Part shown: positions 1 to 9,709 of the stretch, piece after piece | How positions within the stretch are numbered: the stretch's first letter is position 1 | Layout: each line of letters opens with the position of its first letter | Origin: Pelagicoccus sp. | Lineage (GTDB): Bacteria; Verrucomicrobiota; Verrucomicrobiia; Opitutales; Opitutaceae | Assembly: GCA_028284635.1 (NCBI GenBank) | Contig: JANQRJ010000011.1 | Span: 1-64,000 of the forward strand | Direction of reading: 5' to 3' | Length of the DNA: 64,000 nt | Position numbers and translations under genes: made by a program | Notes under the pieces: model-generated | Database searches by the model: none | What the model saw: only the letters and a program-made list of their open reading frames with translations | What the model was told of the DNA's origin: nothing

Positions 1-57
1 AGCGGGCCGTGTTGCAGGATCCAATTCTCCACGGCCCGCTCGGCGATCGGGCCCTAC
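1..57. repeat. GTAG-hairpin repeat pair truncated by the window start
   Basis: agcgggcc ... GGCCCGCTCGGCGATCGGGCCCTAC. Confidence 0.75.
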
Positions 58-70
58 CTCAAATATCCTC

Positions 71-126
71 CCCTGACTTGTGCAGTATTCTTGGTCAGGT
101 GACCAAGAATACTGCACAAGTCAGGG
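71..126. repeat. Perfect 56-bp palindrome (27-bp arms, 2-nt spacer)
   Basis: CCCTGACTTGTGCAGTATTCTTGGTCA-gg-TGACCAAGAATACTGCACAAGTCAGGG. Confidence 0.92.
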
Positions 127-396
127 TGCGGGGCACAGGCACTTCTTCCAAAGATGCAGCGGACTATACAAAAAATGCGCCAGCAACATCCCATCGGCTT
201 ACCAAAACACTTCTAACGCTTAGATTCCAAATCCATTGATAAGGGTCAACGCTAGTTCAACATCGCGCCTGCCGAACGAGTTCAGGCTATCGCTCTGAAA
301 GTTCGCCTATAAGTCCCCACCTCACGCGAAACGCGACCCGGCACCAAGATCCAGCCGCGATTCGAGTGTATCATAACACCAACTACAACGCTTAAA

Positions 397-3300
397 ATGA
401 ACCCCTACATCAAAAGACTCAGACTAGCCTTCGCCACCCCTATGGCGATGCTCTGCGTCGCCCCTGTGGCCTTCGCCCAGGACGACGAGAGCGACGACGG
501 AGAGGTTTTCACCCTTTCTCCCTTCACCGTAAACTCCACCGAGGACACAGGCTACCGAGCCACTAGCACTCTGGCTGGCTCACGCCTCAAGACCAACCTC
601 GGCGATGTGGCGAGCTCCATTTCCGTCGTCACCCAAGAATTCCTGGAAGACACAGGCGCGACCGACGCCGAGGACCTCCTGGTCTACACTGTCGGCACCG
701 AAGTCGTAGGCGCTGGCGGAAACTTCTCGGGAGGCATCGCCGCCAATCTTCGGTCCGTTGGCACCGGCAATCTCGACAACGCGCTCACCCAGACTCGCCT
801 CCGAGGCCTCGCCGCCGCCGACCGCACGCGAAACTACTTCGGCACCGTCATCGAATTCGACAGCTACAACACCGATCGCATCGCCATCAACCGCGGCGCC
901 AACGCCGCCCTCTTCGGCCTCGGCAGCCCGGCAGGCATCATCAATAACTCCCTGAAGCAAGCGGCCTTCGAAGACCTCAACGAAGTGCAGCTCCGCATCG
1001 GCAGCTTCGACTCCTATAGAGCCTCGGTAGACGTCAATCGAGCGATCATCGAAGACGAGCTGGCAGTGCGCTTCTCGGCCCTCCACCAGGACAAGGGATT
1101 CGATCAAGAAGAGGCCTTCAAGGAAGAGTCGCGCATTTACGGCACCGTCAACTACCAGAAGGATTTCTTCCCTGAAAACGACGCCTGGGGCCGGACCATA
1201 CTCTCGGCCAACTACGAAGGAGGCAGCGTCGACGAGAACCGCCCGCGCATCTTTCCTCTCAACGACGGCATCACCATGTGGTTCGATCCCTTCGACTCTT
1301 CGGACTTCGAAGGCGCCCTTTTCGACCCCAGCGCCAGCCAAGGCGCCATCAATGGCGTGAAACCCGAGTGGGACGGCTCCACTATGGGCACCGGTTCGAA
1401 CACCTCCGAATTCGGCGGGGGACGCCGCAGCCTTCTCTGGGTCAACAACCCCATCTACCGCAGCCCGATCGTCTTCTACGAAAACGAAGCCTCCGCCACG
1501 CCCAGCACGCCTATCGATGGCGTCATCGGCACCCAAGGAATCATCAGCGGCCTGCCCTCCGCGCCCGGTAGCGGCATCTTCAGCGCTCCCCAAAACCTGC
1601 AGAACGCCATGCGCTTCGTCGGCAACCCGGAGTGGCCCTTCTACGCCAACCCCGTCATCACCGACACCTCCATCTTCGACTACCGCAACCACCTGATCGA
1701 CGGGCCCACCAAAGGCGAGGAAAGCAGCTTCGACGCCTACAGCGCCTCGCTAGAGCAGCTTTTCTACGAAAACAAGCTCGGCTTCAAGGTGGAGTACGAC
1801 TTTCAAGCTTCCGACTTTCACGCCCAACGCCGCCTCGACGGCGGATCGGAGAGCAGCGAACTGCACATCGACACCAACCGCATCCTGATGGACGGCACGC
1901 CTAACGACAATTTCGGGCGAGCCTTCGTAGCCGACCAAGGCGTCGTCATCCAGCAGGAACGGGAACTCGAATCCTTCCGAGCCCAAGGATTCGCCCGCGT
2001 CGACTTCACGGACCTCGCCTCTGAATCATGGGCTAAGATCCTGGGCGACCACACCTTCACCGGGCTCTTCAGCACGCAAAAGAGCTACAGTTTCAACCGC
2101 AGGGACATTCCGCTCTCCGTTGACGATCCCTGGGCCGGCATCCACGGCAACACCGACAGCCGCATCGCCTCCAATGGACGCAAGGTCGTCACCGTGCACT
2201 ACCTCGGCGATTCCCTCGCAGGCGCCAGCAGCGCGGCAGGCGCCAACCTGCCGGCGATTCAAGCCAACCAAACGCCCACCCCCGCCACCATCAACGACAG
2301 TCTATTCCGGCTGAACGACTTCCGCGACGGCACTTTCAGCAACGTCGGCTTGAGCGCCGACGGCCAGCTCAGCGACGAAACCGTGATCGATACCGGGACG
2401 AGCATCACCGACATCGAATCGAAGGTCCTGATCTGGCAAAGCAATCTCATAGGCGACACCATTGCCGGCACCCTTTCCTGGCGCGAGGACGAGGTCGACT
2501 CCTTCCGCAGCGACAACCTCGAGGCCGCCGTCTTCGACGGGACCGTCAAGGACGACAGCGTCAGCTACGGCATCGTAGCTAAGTCGCCAGCTTGGCTTAC
2601 GGACAAGATCCCCTTCCTCGACCGCATCAGCCTGCGCTACAACACCTCCGAGAACTTCCAGCCCACCGCGCCACGCCGCACGATTCGGGGCGAGTCCATC
2701 GACAACCCCAAAGGCGAAACCGAGGACTACGGCTTCTCTCTCGACCTCTTCGAGAACAAGCTGTCCCTGGTCATGACTTGGTTCGAAACCAGCCAGAACA
2801 ACAACTTCTCAAGCGCCGTCGACAACGGCGAAATCATCGTCTTCGAGCACGGACGCGTCCTCAACTCCACCATCGCTGGAGCCAACGAGAACCTCGACGC
2901 CGACATCTTCCCGGAGATCGACACCGATAGCGACGGCACGCCCGACATCGAGTACGTGCCGCCTCCACAGGAGCTACTGGACCTCTTCGGCTTTTCCTTC
3001 GATCCCACCACCGGATCTCGGGTCGACGGCAACAGCAGCATCGCCAACACCACCGACAGCATCTCCGAGGGCGTCGAGGTCGAGATTCTCTACAATCCGA
3101 CCCCCAACTGGACCATCCTCATGAACGTCGCCAAGATCGAAGCCGTCGACGACAACACCGCTCGCAGTATCATCGAGTACCTGCAGGACGATACCATCAT
3201 GACGCTCGCCGACGGCACGCAGACCTCGATCCTCGACGCCTGGAGCGGCCCTCTCAGCGGATTCTTCAATACCGCCTCGCAATCGTCCAACCTCGCTCAG

Positions 3301-3744
3301 ATCGCCACCGAGATCCAAGCCGACATCAACTTCACCGAGTCGCAGGACGGCAAGCTCAAGCAAGAGATCCGCGAGTGGCGCTTCAACCTCGTCACCGACT
3401 ACGAGTTCACCGACGGAAGATTCAAGGGCTTCAACGTCGGCGGCGCCCTGCGCTGGCAGGACAAGCCCGCCATCGGCTTCGAGTTGACCACCATAGACGG
3501 CGACCCGGCATCCGACGTCGACAAGCCCATCTTCGGAGAAGAGAAGTCCAACCTCGACGCCTGGATCGGCTACCGGACCAAGATAGCCAACGACAAGGTA
3601 GACTGGAGCATCCAGCTCAACATCAAGAACCTCCTCAACGACGACGACCTGGTGCCCGTAGTCGCCCAGCCAAACGGAGACTTCGCCGTCTTCGCCATTC
3701 CCGAAGGCCTGACCTGGGAGCTGACCTCTACCTTCAAGTTCTAA
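397..3744 (+). CDS. TonB-dependent receptor (large outer-membrane transporter, carbohydrate type)
   Basis: 1115 aa ORF; signal peptide; plug-like segment (GDVASSISVVTQEFLEDTGATDAEDLLVYT); C-terminus ends in an aromatic residue (WELTSTFKF). Confidence 0.93.
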   Translation: MNPYIKRLRLAFATPMAMLCVAPVAFAQDDESDDGEVFTLSPFTVNSTEDTGYRATSTLAGSRLKTNLGDVASSISVVTQEFLEDTGATDAEDLLVYTVGTEVVGAGGNFSGGIAANLRSVGTGNLDNALTQTRLRGLAAADRTRNYFGTVIEFDSYNTDRIAINRGANAALFGLGSPAGIINNSLKQAAFEDLNEVQLRIGSFDSYRASVDVNRAIIEDELAVRFSALHQDKGFDQEEAFKEESRIYGTVNYQKDFFPENDAWGRTILSANYEGGSVDENRPRIFPLNDGITMWFDPFDSSDFEGALFDPSASQGAINGVKPEWDGSTMGTGSNTSEFGGGRRSLLWVNNPIYRSPIVFYENEASATPSTPIDGVIGTQGIISGLPSAPGSGIFSAPQNLQNAMRFVGNPEWPFYANPVITDTSIFDYRNHLIDGPTKGEESSFDAYSASLEQLFYENKLGFKVEYDFQASDFHAQRRLDGGSESSELHIDTNRILMDGTPNDNFGRAFVADQGVVIQQERELESFRAQGFARVDFTDLASESWAKILGDHTFTGLFSTQKSYSFNRRDIPLSVDDPWAGIHGNTDSRIASNGRKVVTVHYLGDSLAGASSAAGANLPAIQANQTPTPATINDSLFRLNDFRDGTFSNVGLSADGQLSDETVIDTGTSITDIESKVLIWQSNLIGDTIAGTLSWREDEVDSFRSDNLEAAVFDGTVKDDSVSYGIVAKSPAWLTDKIPFLDRISLRYNTSENFQPTAPRRTIRGESIDNPKGETEDYGFSLDLFENKLSLVMTWFETSQNNNFSSAVDNGEIIVFEHGRVLNSTIAGANENLDADIFPEIDTDSDGTPDIEYVPPPQELLDLFGFSFDPTTGSRVDGNSSIANTTDSISEGVEVEILYNPTPNWTILMNVAKIEAVDDNTARSIIEYLQDDTIMTLADGTQTSILDAWSGPLSGFFNTASQSSNLAQIATEIQADINFTESQDGKLKQEIREWRFNLVTDYEFTDGRFKGFNVGGALRWQDKPAIGFELTTIDGDPASDVDKPIFGEEKSNLDAWIGYRTKIANDKVDWSIQLNIKNLLNDDDLVPVVAQPNGDFAVFAIPEGLTWELTSTFKF

Positions 3745-3784
3745 GCGCAACCCAGCCGAATTTCTCCCAAACAACACATACGAT

Positions 3785-3815
3785 CCGTCCGCCCCACGAA
3801 GGCGGACGGACTTTT
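3785..3815 (+). terminator. Rho-independent terminator-like hairpin after the TonB receptor
   Basis: CCGTCCGCC-ccacgaa-GGCGGACGG followed by acttttag. Confidence 0.6.
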
Positions 3816-3982
3816 AGGGGGCGCTTTGAAAATTCTCCCCGAGCAACCGAAGTTTCATTTCCAGATCAAAAGGTGGCTTGCGAGTCGAGGTGAACCAAGA
3901 GGTTCATCGAGGCGAGTAAACGCATTTTGAGCGGAAATGAAACGAGATGGCGACTGGGATCGAATTTTTCAAAGCGCCCCTA
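3815..3982. mobile_element. MITE-like imperfect palindrome between the TonB receptor and symporter genes
   Basis: AGGGGGCGCTTTGAAAATTC...GTTTCATTTCC / GGAAATGAAAC...GAATTTTTCAAAGCGCCCCT; interior also inverted (aggtgaacc-aaga-ggttcatcg); TA next to each end. Confidence 0.6.
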
Positions 3983-4001
3983 TATCAACTCGACCACCAA
4001 T

Positions 4002-6428
4002 ATGATCCTTCGTGCTTTCTCCCTACTCGCCGCGTTCGCCTGCAGCTGCGCTGCCCTAAATGCCAACGAATCGCCGCAATACAACCAACTCTTCTGGAGC
4101 CCCCTATCCGAAAGCGCCCTGCCCCCCGAGCTCGAAGCGGCCTCTCTCGCCAGTTCGAACGGGCATCTGTTCGCCATCTCTCAAACCGGTATCTACGCCG
4201 CGAATACGAAGCGGCAAAGCGACTGGACGCGCATCGCAAGCCATTCGTCCTCCTCGCCCCTTTTCACCGCCACCCAAGACGAGAACATCTATACCGTCGG
4301 CATCGACAGCCCCACTTCCGTCTCTCGCCTGACCGCCGAAGCCGCCAGCGGCGAACTCGCTACCGAGCCGCTCGCTTCGCTCCCCATATCCCCCCTAGCC
4401 GGTTCCCTGGCCGTATACGCCGAAGCCCTCTATTTCGCGGTGCCCCACAACGGCGTCTGGAAGCTCGCGCTGGAAGACGATGCCTCTGAGTGGATCGATA
4501 TAAGCCCCGCCGACGCCGCCATCGAACAGCCTGTCCTGATCGCCCAGCGCGTCGACAACAAGGACCGCCTGCTCCTCTTCGATCCCGACTCAAGCGCCTC
4601 GTCCACCGAAGTCTGGCTCTACGACTCCCCTAGATCCCGATGGAGCAAAGCCCCGGATCGCGGAAACTCTCCCCCAGGCTCTTCTCTGCGCTACGTCGTC
4701 CCCATCGGATTCTCCCATACGCTGGCCCTCTACCAGGATGAATCGCAGGAAGCGGCCAGAATCTATAGCTACAATACGAAGACCAGTTCATGGAAAGAGT
4801 TCGACGTCGGCGAAACGCCCCTGGAGAAAGTCTCCAAGCTCTTCGACTCGGGTAGCAAGGACTACGCCCGCGCCCTCCTGGCAGGCGATGACGGCCCCGT
4901 CATTGGAGACATCCGTATCCAAACTTCCGGCACAGGCCTCAGCTTCCTGGACGGCACTGTCGTCATTGGCTATCTAGGCCTCATGGCCTGGGTCGGCTAC
5001 TTTTTCTCCAAGCGCAACAAAGGCATCCACGACTTCTTTCGCGGCGGCCAGCGCCTGCCGTTCTGGGCCTCCGGCATCAGCATCACCGCCACCAGCCTGA
5101 GCGCCCTGACCGTGATGGCAGTGCCAGCCAGAGCATACACCGAGAACTGGGAGTTCTACCTTTTCCAGACCAACAACGCCCTCACCGTACTCGTCGCGGG
5201 AATGATCCTCGTGCCCATCTTCTATCGACTGAATATCATGTCCATGCCCGAGTACATTGCCCAGAGACTCGGCAACGTGATTCGCATCCTAGGCGTCTCT
5301 TTGCAGCTATTCGTTCCCATCCTCACTTCAAGCGTCATAATCCTGCTGCCCTCCATGATGATCTCCGCCGTCACAGGCGTCGATCTCTACATAGCGATCG
5401 CCGTCATGGGCGTCGTCGCCACCGTCTATACCATCTGCGGCGGGCTCGAAGCCGTCATCTGGACGGACGTCGCCCAGCTGATCATCTTCGTCGGCGGCAC
5501 CGCCGTCGCGGTCGCCATAATAGCATTCGGCCTGGATATGGGACTCGGGCAAGGAACCACGCTTCTGTGGAACGACGGCAAGCTGTCGCTCGCCAACTTC
5601 GAGTTCAGCCTAAGCGAACTCACCCTCTGGACCATCCTGCTCACTTTGCCCAAAGGCATCATCGCCAACATGGACAACCAGGACATCATCCAGCGCTTCA
5701 TCAGCAACCCCAATCCCCAGGAAGCCAAACGCGCCGCCCGCTTTCAATTCCTCGTCGCCTGCAGCGTTCTGATCGTCTTCTACTCGTTCGGAAGTTTCCT
5801 CTATCTCTTCTATGTAGAGAATCCGGAAAAGATCATCATACCCATGAGCCGGCAGGAAGAGCTGGTTCCCTTCTTCATCGCCCGCGAAATACCCGCTGGG
5901 CTGTCCGGGCTCATGCTGGTATCCATCTTCGCCGCCACCATGTCCACCATAGACACGCGTATCCACGGAACCACGACTCTTATCATACGCAATCTCTACC
6001 AGCCCTTCTTCAAAGGAGCCACCGAACAGAAGGCCTTCAAGCTAGCTCGCGTCCTCGTCGCTATTTTCGGGGTAATCGTGACGCTCAGCGCGATGGTTTT
6101 CGCCAAGCACGCCCAGAGCTCCTTGCTTGACCTCGCATTCGACATCATCGCCATCATGAGCGGCGGAGGAGCGATCGCCTTGCTGGCCATGCTCACGAAG
6201 CGATTCAATCAGATCGGAGCCCTTGTCGCCTGGCCCTTCGCGATCGTCGTCAACATACTGTGCAAATTCATCTTCGGATTCCACTTCCTAATCATCGGCC
6301 TGATCTCATTCACCACTATATTCGTAATAGGCTACAGCGTAAGCCTGCTATTCCCCGAACGCGCGCCGCGAGCCGTCGAAGGAGGAACCCTCTGGAGGAG
6401 AGGCTCCAAACCGGAAGAGAATCCGTAG
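4002..6428 (+). CDS. Sodium:solute symporter with an N-terminal propeller/kelch-like extracytoplasmic domain
   Basis: ORF 3927..6428; ATG at 4002 gives a signal peptide (MILRAFSLLAAFACSCAALNA); SSS-type TM segments from about residue 310 (GYFFSKRNKGIHDFFRGGQRLPFWASGISITATSLSALTVMAVPARAY). Confidence 0.88.
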   Translation: MILRAFSLLAAFACSCAALNANESPQYNQLFWSPLSESALPPELEAASLASSNGHLFAISQTGIYAANTKRQSDWTRIASHSSSSPLFTATQDENIYTVGIDSPTSVSRLTAEAASGELATEPLASLPISPLAGSLAVYAEALYFAVPHNGVWKLALEDDASEWIDISPADAAIEQPVLIAQRVDNKDRLLLFDPDSSASSTEVWLYDSPRSRWSKAPDRGNSPPGSSLRYVVPIGFSHTLALYQDESQEAARIYSYNTKTSSWKEFDVGETPLEKVSKLFDSGSKDYARALLAGDDGPVIGDIRIQTSGTGLSFLDGTVVIGYLGLMAWVGYFFSKRNKGIHDFFRGGQRLPFWASGISITATSLSALTVMAVPARAYTENWEFYLFQTNNALTVLVAGMILVPIFYRLNIMSMPEYIAQRLGNVIRILGVSLQLFVPILTSSVIILLPSMMISAVTGVDLYIAIAVMGVVATVYTICGGLEAVIWTDVAQLIIFVGGTAVAVAIIAFGLDMGLGQGTTLLWNDGKLSLANFEFSLSELTLWTILLTLPKGIIANMDNQDIIQRFISNPNPQEAKRAARFQFLVACSVLIVFYSFGSFLYLFYVENPEKIIIPMSRQEELVPFFIAREIPAGLSGLMLVSIFAATMSTIDTRIHGTTTLIIRNLYQPFFKGATEQKAFKLARVLVAIFGVIVTLSAMVFAKHAQSSLLDLAFDIIAIMSGGGAIALLAMLTKRFNQIGALVAWPFAIVVNILCKFIFGFHFLIIGLISFTTIFVIGYSVSLLFPERAPRAVEGGTLWRRGSKPEENP

Positions 6429-6488
6429 CGCGAAAGTACGCCCAAGCCTTCGATTCGCGCTTGCGGCTTGGCGCAAGCGCTACCCCTC

Positions 6489-7937
6489 CTAACACAACGG
6501 AGCCCAGCTCGTTTGGGCCGGAGGGTACTTCTCCAGTACGAACTGGAGGCGACGTCGATGCCACGCCACAATATCCTGCATCTCCGATTGGTCCGCCAGA
6601 TTGCATTGCTCTCCCGGATCCGCCTTCAAGTCGAAGAGCTTCTCGTTCGGAGCATCAGGGTCCTCGTTGTCCAAGATCTTCACGTACTTGTAGTCCTGCG
6701 ATACAATGCACTGCCAAAGGTCTCCGCACTCCGAGAAGGCATAGTCGCGAATCGTCTCCACGCCATCCTCGACCAGCGGCAATGCCGACCGGCACGGAAC
6801 GCGATCATTGTAAGCCGGCCAGTCTCGAGACAAAGCGGAGTTTGGATCCAAGCCGGCCACATCGAGAATGGTGGCCGTCAGGTCCGTAATCTCCAGCGGA
6901 GCATCGCACAGAGCGCCTCGCAAGTGGCGCGGGTGGCGAATCGCCGTCGGAACGTTTAGCGACTCCTTCCAGTATATCGATTTCTGCACCCGAAAATGAT
7001 CGCCCATGAGCTCGCCATGGTCCGACGAAAAGAGAATCACTGTATTCTCCAACAGCCCTTTCCTTTCAAGAGCGTCGAAAATGCGCCCAATCTGATCGTC
7101 GATCAAACGAATCGTCGCCTTGTACGCGCGACGAAGTCTCCAAAGCGTCTCCTTCAGTTCCTGCGACAGCTCACCAGCCTCGCCTGGCAGAAAATCGTCC
7201 ACTTTCTCCAAGGGAACCTGGTCAAGGTAGCGCTGCGGCGGGTCGAACGGTTTGTGCGGACTGCAAAACGAGCCCAATATATAAAAGGGCTTCCCGTCAG
7301 GGCTGTCCTCGATCGCTCTGAGGATCTGATTGCCCGTCGCCACATCGACATGGTCCTCCTCGTCGAACGGCCAAGCGAAACCGTCTTTCTCCAACTGCTC
7401 CTGCTCGGGCGTGAAACCGTTCGTCCCCCTAGAGCCTATCCAATCCCTAGCCTCGTCGAGAATTCCCTTCGACGCCAGCTGCTCGCACCAATCGCAATAG
7501 TTCTTGTGGGCCAGCTGCTTGCCCGAGCTTTCCCAAACGCGGTCGTAGCCCAGCTCTTGCATCTTCGGCTTGAGCTTTACCAAATCTACGCCCTCCCCTT
7601 TGCCCGCGCCCCACTTCCAGGTCTGCAGATAGTGAAATTTGCCGATTCCCGCAGTCCAATATCCAGCCTGCTGTAGGGCTTGCATGAAGGTCGGATGACG
7701 CCAATCGAGATCGCCCGACATCGATAGAGAGCCGACCTGGCGTGGATACTTGCCGGTAATCAGAGCCGTGCGGCAAGGCATGCAGAGAGGATTGACGGAC
7801 TGGCAATTCGTAAAGCCAACGCCCTCCGCAATGCGATCGATATTCGGCGTATCGACCACCGAACCAGGCACGAACCCAGTACAGTCCATGCGCAGCTGAT
7901 CCGTCATCAGAAATAGTATGTTCAACTTGTCGTTCAT
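6489..7937 (-). CDS. Sulfatase (type I, Cys-type; CMPCR active-site motif)
   Basis: MNDKLNILFLMTDQLRMDCTGF; CMPCRTALITGKYPRQ; FSSDHGELMGDH. Confidence 0.93.
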   Translation of the reverse strand: MNDKLNILFLMTDQLRMDCTGFVPGSVVDTPNIDRIAEGVGFTNCQSVNPLCMPCRTALITGKYPRQVGSLSMSGDLDWRHPTFMQALQQAGYWTAGIGKFHYLQTWKWGAGKGEGVDLVKLKPKMQELGYDRVWESSGKQLAHKNYCDWCEQLASKGILDEARDWIGSRGTNGFTPEQEQLEKDGFAWPFDEEDHVDVATGNQILRAIEDSPDGKPFYILGSFCSPHKPFDPPQRYLDQVPLEKVDDFLPGEAGELSQELKETLWRLRRAYKATIRLIDDQIGRIFDALERKGLLENTVILFSSDHGELMGDHFRVQKSIYWKESLNVPTAIRHPRHLRGALCDAPLEITDLTATILDVAGLDPNSALSRDWPAYNDRVPCRSALPLVEDGVETIRDYAFSECGDLWQCIVSQDYKYVKILDNEDPDAPNEKLFDLKADPGEQCNLADQSEMQDIVAWHRRRLQFVLEKYPPAQTSWAPLC

Positions 7938-8112
7938 ATTCAGCCTTTCCAGCCGTAGCGCGGAGCCTCAGCCCGCGCTACGTCATTCTATCCTCCAGTT
8001 TCATAATTCATCGCATCTAATTTTGTAATCATTTCAATATCAGTTACTTGCACGACCAGAGACCAAATCCGATATCCTCATAGTTAGTTAGGATTGGAAA
8101 ACGGAGAATTTT

Positions 8113-8195
8113 TAACCGCGAATGGACGCGAATACACACGAATCAAAGCTTCAAATGAGAAATCATTCGTGTTTATTCGCGTCCATTAGCGGTTA
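8113..8195. repeat. Inverted-repeat element of the TAACCGCGAATGGACGCGAATA family
   Basis: taaccgcgaatggacgcgaata ... tattcgcgtccattagcggtta; related copies at 18510-18591 and 57365-57445. Confidence 0.8.
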
Positions 8196-8221
8196 CTCTT
8201 ACTCTTGTGAAACATTAGGGT

Positions 8222-9709
8222 CTAGTAAGTCACCTTCCACATGTCCTGGGAATGCTCGTATTCCTCTGGATAGCGTTGCCTCAAAGCCGCTGCCGATTCC
8301 GCCCGCCCGGTGCCTTCCAGACGTTCGCAGAACTCCTTCAGCTTGCCGCGGGAATGAAAGGGACCTCCTTCCTTCATCACTGTCCAGAGCGGATCGTTAT
8401 CATAGGGCATGACTCGCATCTGTTCTTCCAGCCACTCCATCAAGTAGCGCAAGCCCTGAGCGCATACAGCCGGGTTCTCCTTCGCCATATCGAACTGTTC
8501 ATGCGGATCCTCCTCTACATTGAAGAGCATCTCCTCAGGAAAGTCGTTGTAGCCGCAGTGAATAGTGCGGATGTACATCCAAGGTCCGAAACGAACCCCC
8601 CGCTGGCAAACGTGGGCGCACTGGCTGACCACGAGATACTCCCGCCCATCCGCCTGCCCCTCAAGCGCCTCGGCAAAACTCTCGCCATCCCAAATCTTGG
8701 GAGACTCGAGGCCAAGCAATTCGGCCACAGTCGGCGCCATATCGACATTGTACTGCAAGCCCTTGTGTACAGAGCCCTGCCCTTTTCCAGGCCATTTTAT
8801 AATATAGGGAATACGAGTGGTGACGTTGTCAGCCGTGCCATGCTCGCCATAGATGCCAAGCTCGCCTTGGTTTTCTCCGTGATCCGCCGACACGATGATC
8901 GCCATATCGTCGTACAGTCCCCTTTCCTTCAGCATGGCGAACAGTTCGCTAAGCTGGTCGTCGACATAGCGAATCGCCGTATCGTAGCCGTCGAACCAGG
9001 CTTTCAGATCGTCAAGATTCTTCAACTCCCCCAGATCACGCGGGTAGAAGCAATTGATGCGATCGCTGAACATCCCCAGCTCGCGCGCCCCGTGAGGTCT
9101 GGGCAGGGAGCGGTGCTCAGCGAGTATCTCTTCGCTGATCCAAGGAGCAGCCGCTTCCTCCTCGAACGGGTTGGGATAGTCGGACGGCACGCGATACGGA
9201 GTGTGAGCATCCCAGTAGTTGAGATGCAGGAACCAGTTGTCCTTCTCCGCATTGTCTCGTATCCACTTTTTCACTAGCGGCGTGACCTCCTCCGCGCTTT
9301 CCTGTCCACCGCGGCCGGTATTGTGGATTTCGTTGAACCCCGCATAGAACTGGCGGGCAGCATGGCGCTGTCCAAACGGACTGATCTGGGCCGTGTGGTA
9401 GCCTGCCTTTTGCAGCTGCATGGGCAGGCAGTTCTCCTCGATGCGATCCTTGAAGGAACGCGTCGGGCCCTGAACTCGAATATCCGCTGCCGTGCCCCCA
9501 TGACCTACCACTCCAGAGTGGATGCCGAACATGCCGGTATACATAGCGGTCCTCGATGGCAGACAAGGAGCATCGGAGCAGTGGAAGTTGTCGAAACGCA
9601 CCCCTTCCTTCGCCAAGGCGTCGATAGTCGGAGAAGTGTTCCTGTGGTACCCATAGCAACCGAGATGATCGGGGCGAAGAGCGTCGATATCGATATATAG
9701 TATTCTCAT
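8222..9709 (-). CDS. Sulfatase (type I, Cys-type; CLPSR)
   Basis: MRILYIDIDALRPDHLGCYGYHRNTSPTIDAL; CLPSRTAMYTG; VSADHGENQGELG. Confidence 0.94.
   Translation of the reverse strand: MRILYIDIDALRPDHLGCYGYHRNTSPTIDALAKEGVRFDNFHCSDAPCLPSRTAMYTGMFGIHSGVVGHGGTAADIRVQGPTRSFKDRIEENCLPMQLQKAGYHTAQISPFGQRHAARQFYAGFNEIHNTGRGGQESAEEVTPLVKKWIRDNAEKDNWFLHLNYWDAHTPYRVPSDYPNPFEEEAAAPWISEEILAEHRSLPRPHGARELGMFSDRINCFYPRDLGELKNLDDLKAWFDGYDTAIRYVDDQLSELFAMLKERGLYDDMAIIVSADHGENQGELGIYGEHGTADNVTTRIPYIIKWPGKGQGSVHKGLQYNVDMAPTVAELLGLESPKIWDGESFAEALEGQADGREYLVVSQCAHVCQRGVRFGPWMYIRTIHCGYNDFPEEMLFNVEEDPHEQFDMAKENPAVCAQGLRYLMEWLEEQMRVMPYDNDPLWTVMKEGGPFHSRGKLKEFCERLEGTGRAESAAALRQRYPEEYEHSQDMWKVTY

Noticed and set aside
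9-239. 76-aa ORF at the window start
   Set aside because: Runs through a REP pair and a perfect palindrome; not protein-like.
580-1692. 370-aa minus-strand ORF opposite the TonB receptor
   Set aside because: Shadow ORF of GC-rich coding DNA: low-complexity Val/Gly/Glu composition, no family motif, fully overlapped by a convincing gene.
2974-3777. 267-aa minus-strand ORF
   Set aside because: Antisense shadow of the TonB receptor; no recognisable domain.
8252-9277. 341-aa plus-strand ORF opposite the second sulfatase
   Set aside because: Antisense of a well-supported sulfatase; no start context or motifs.
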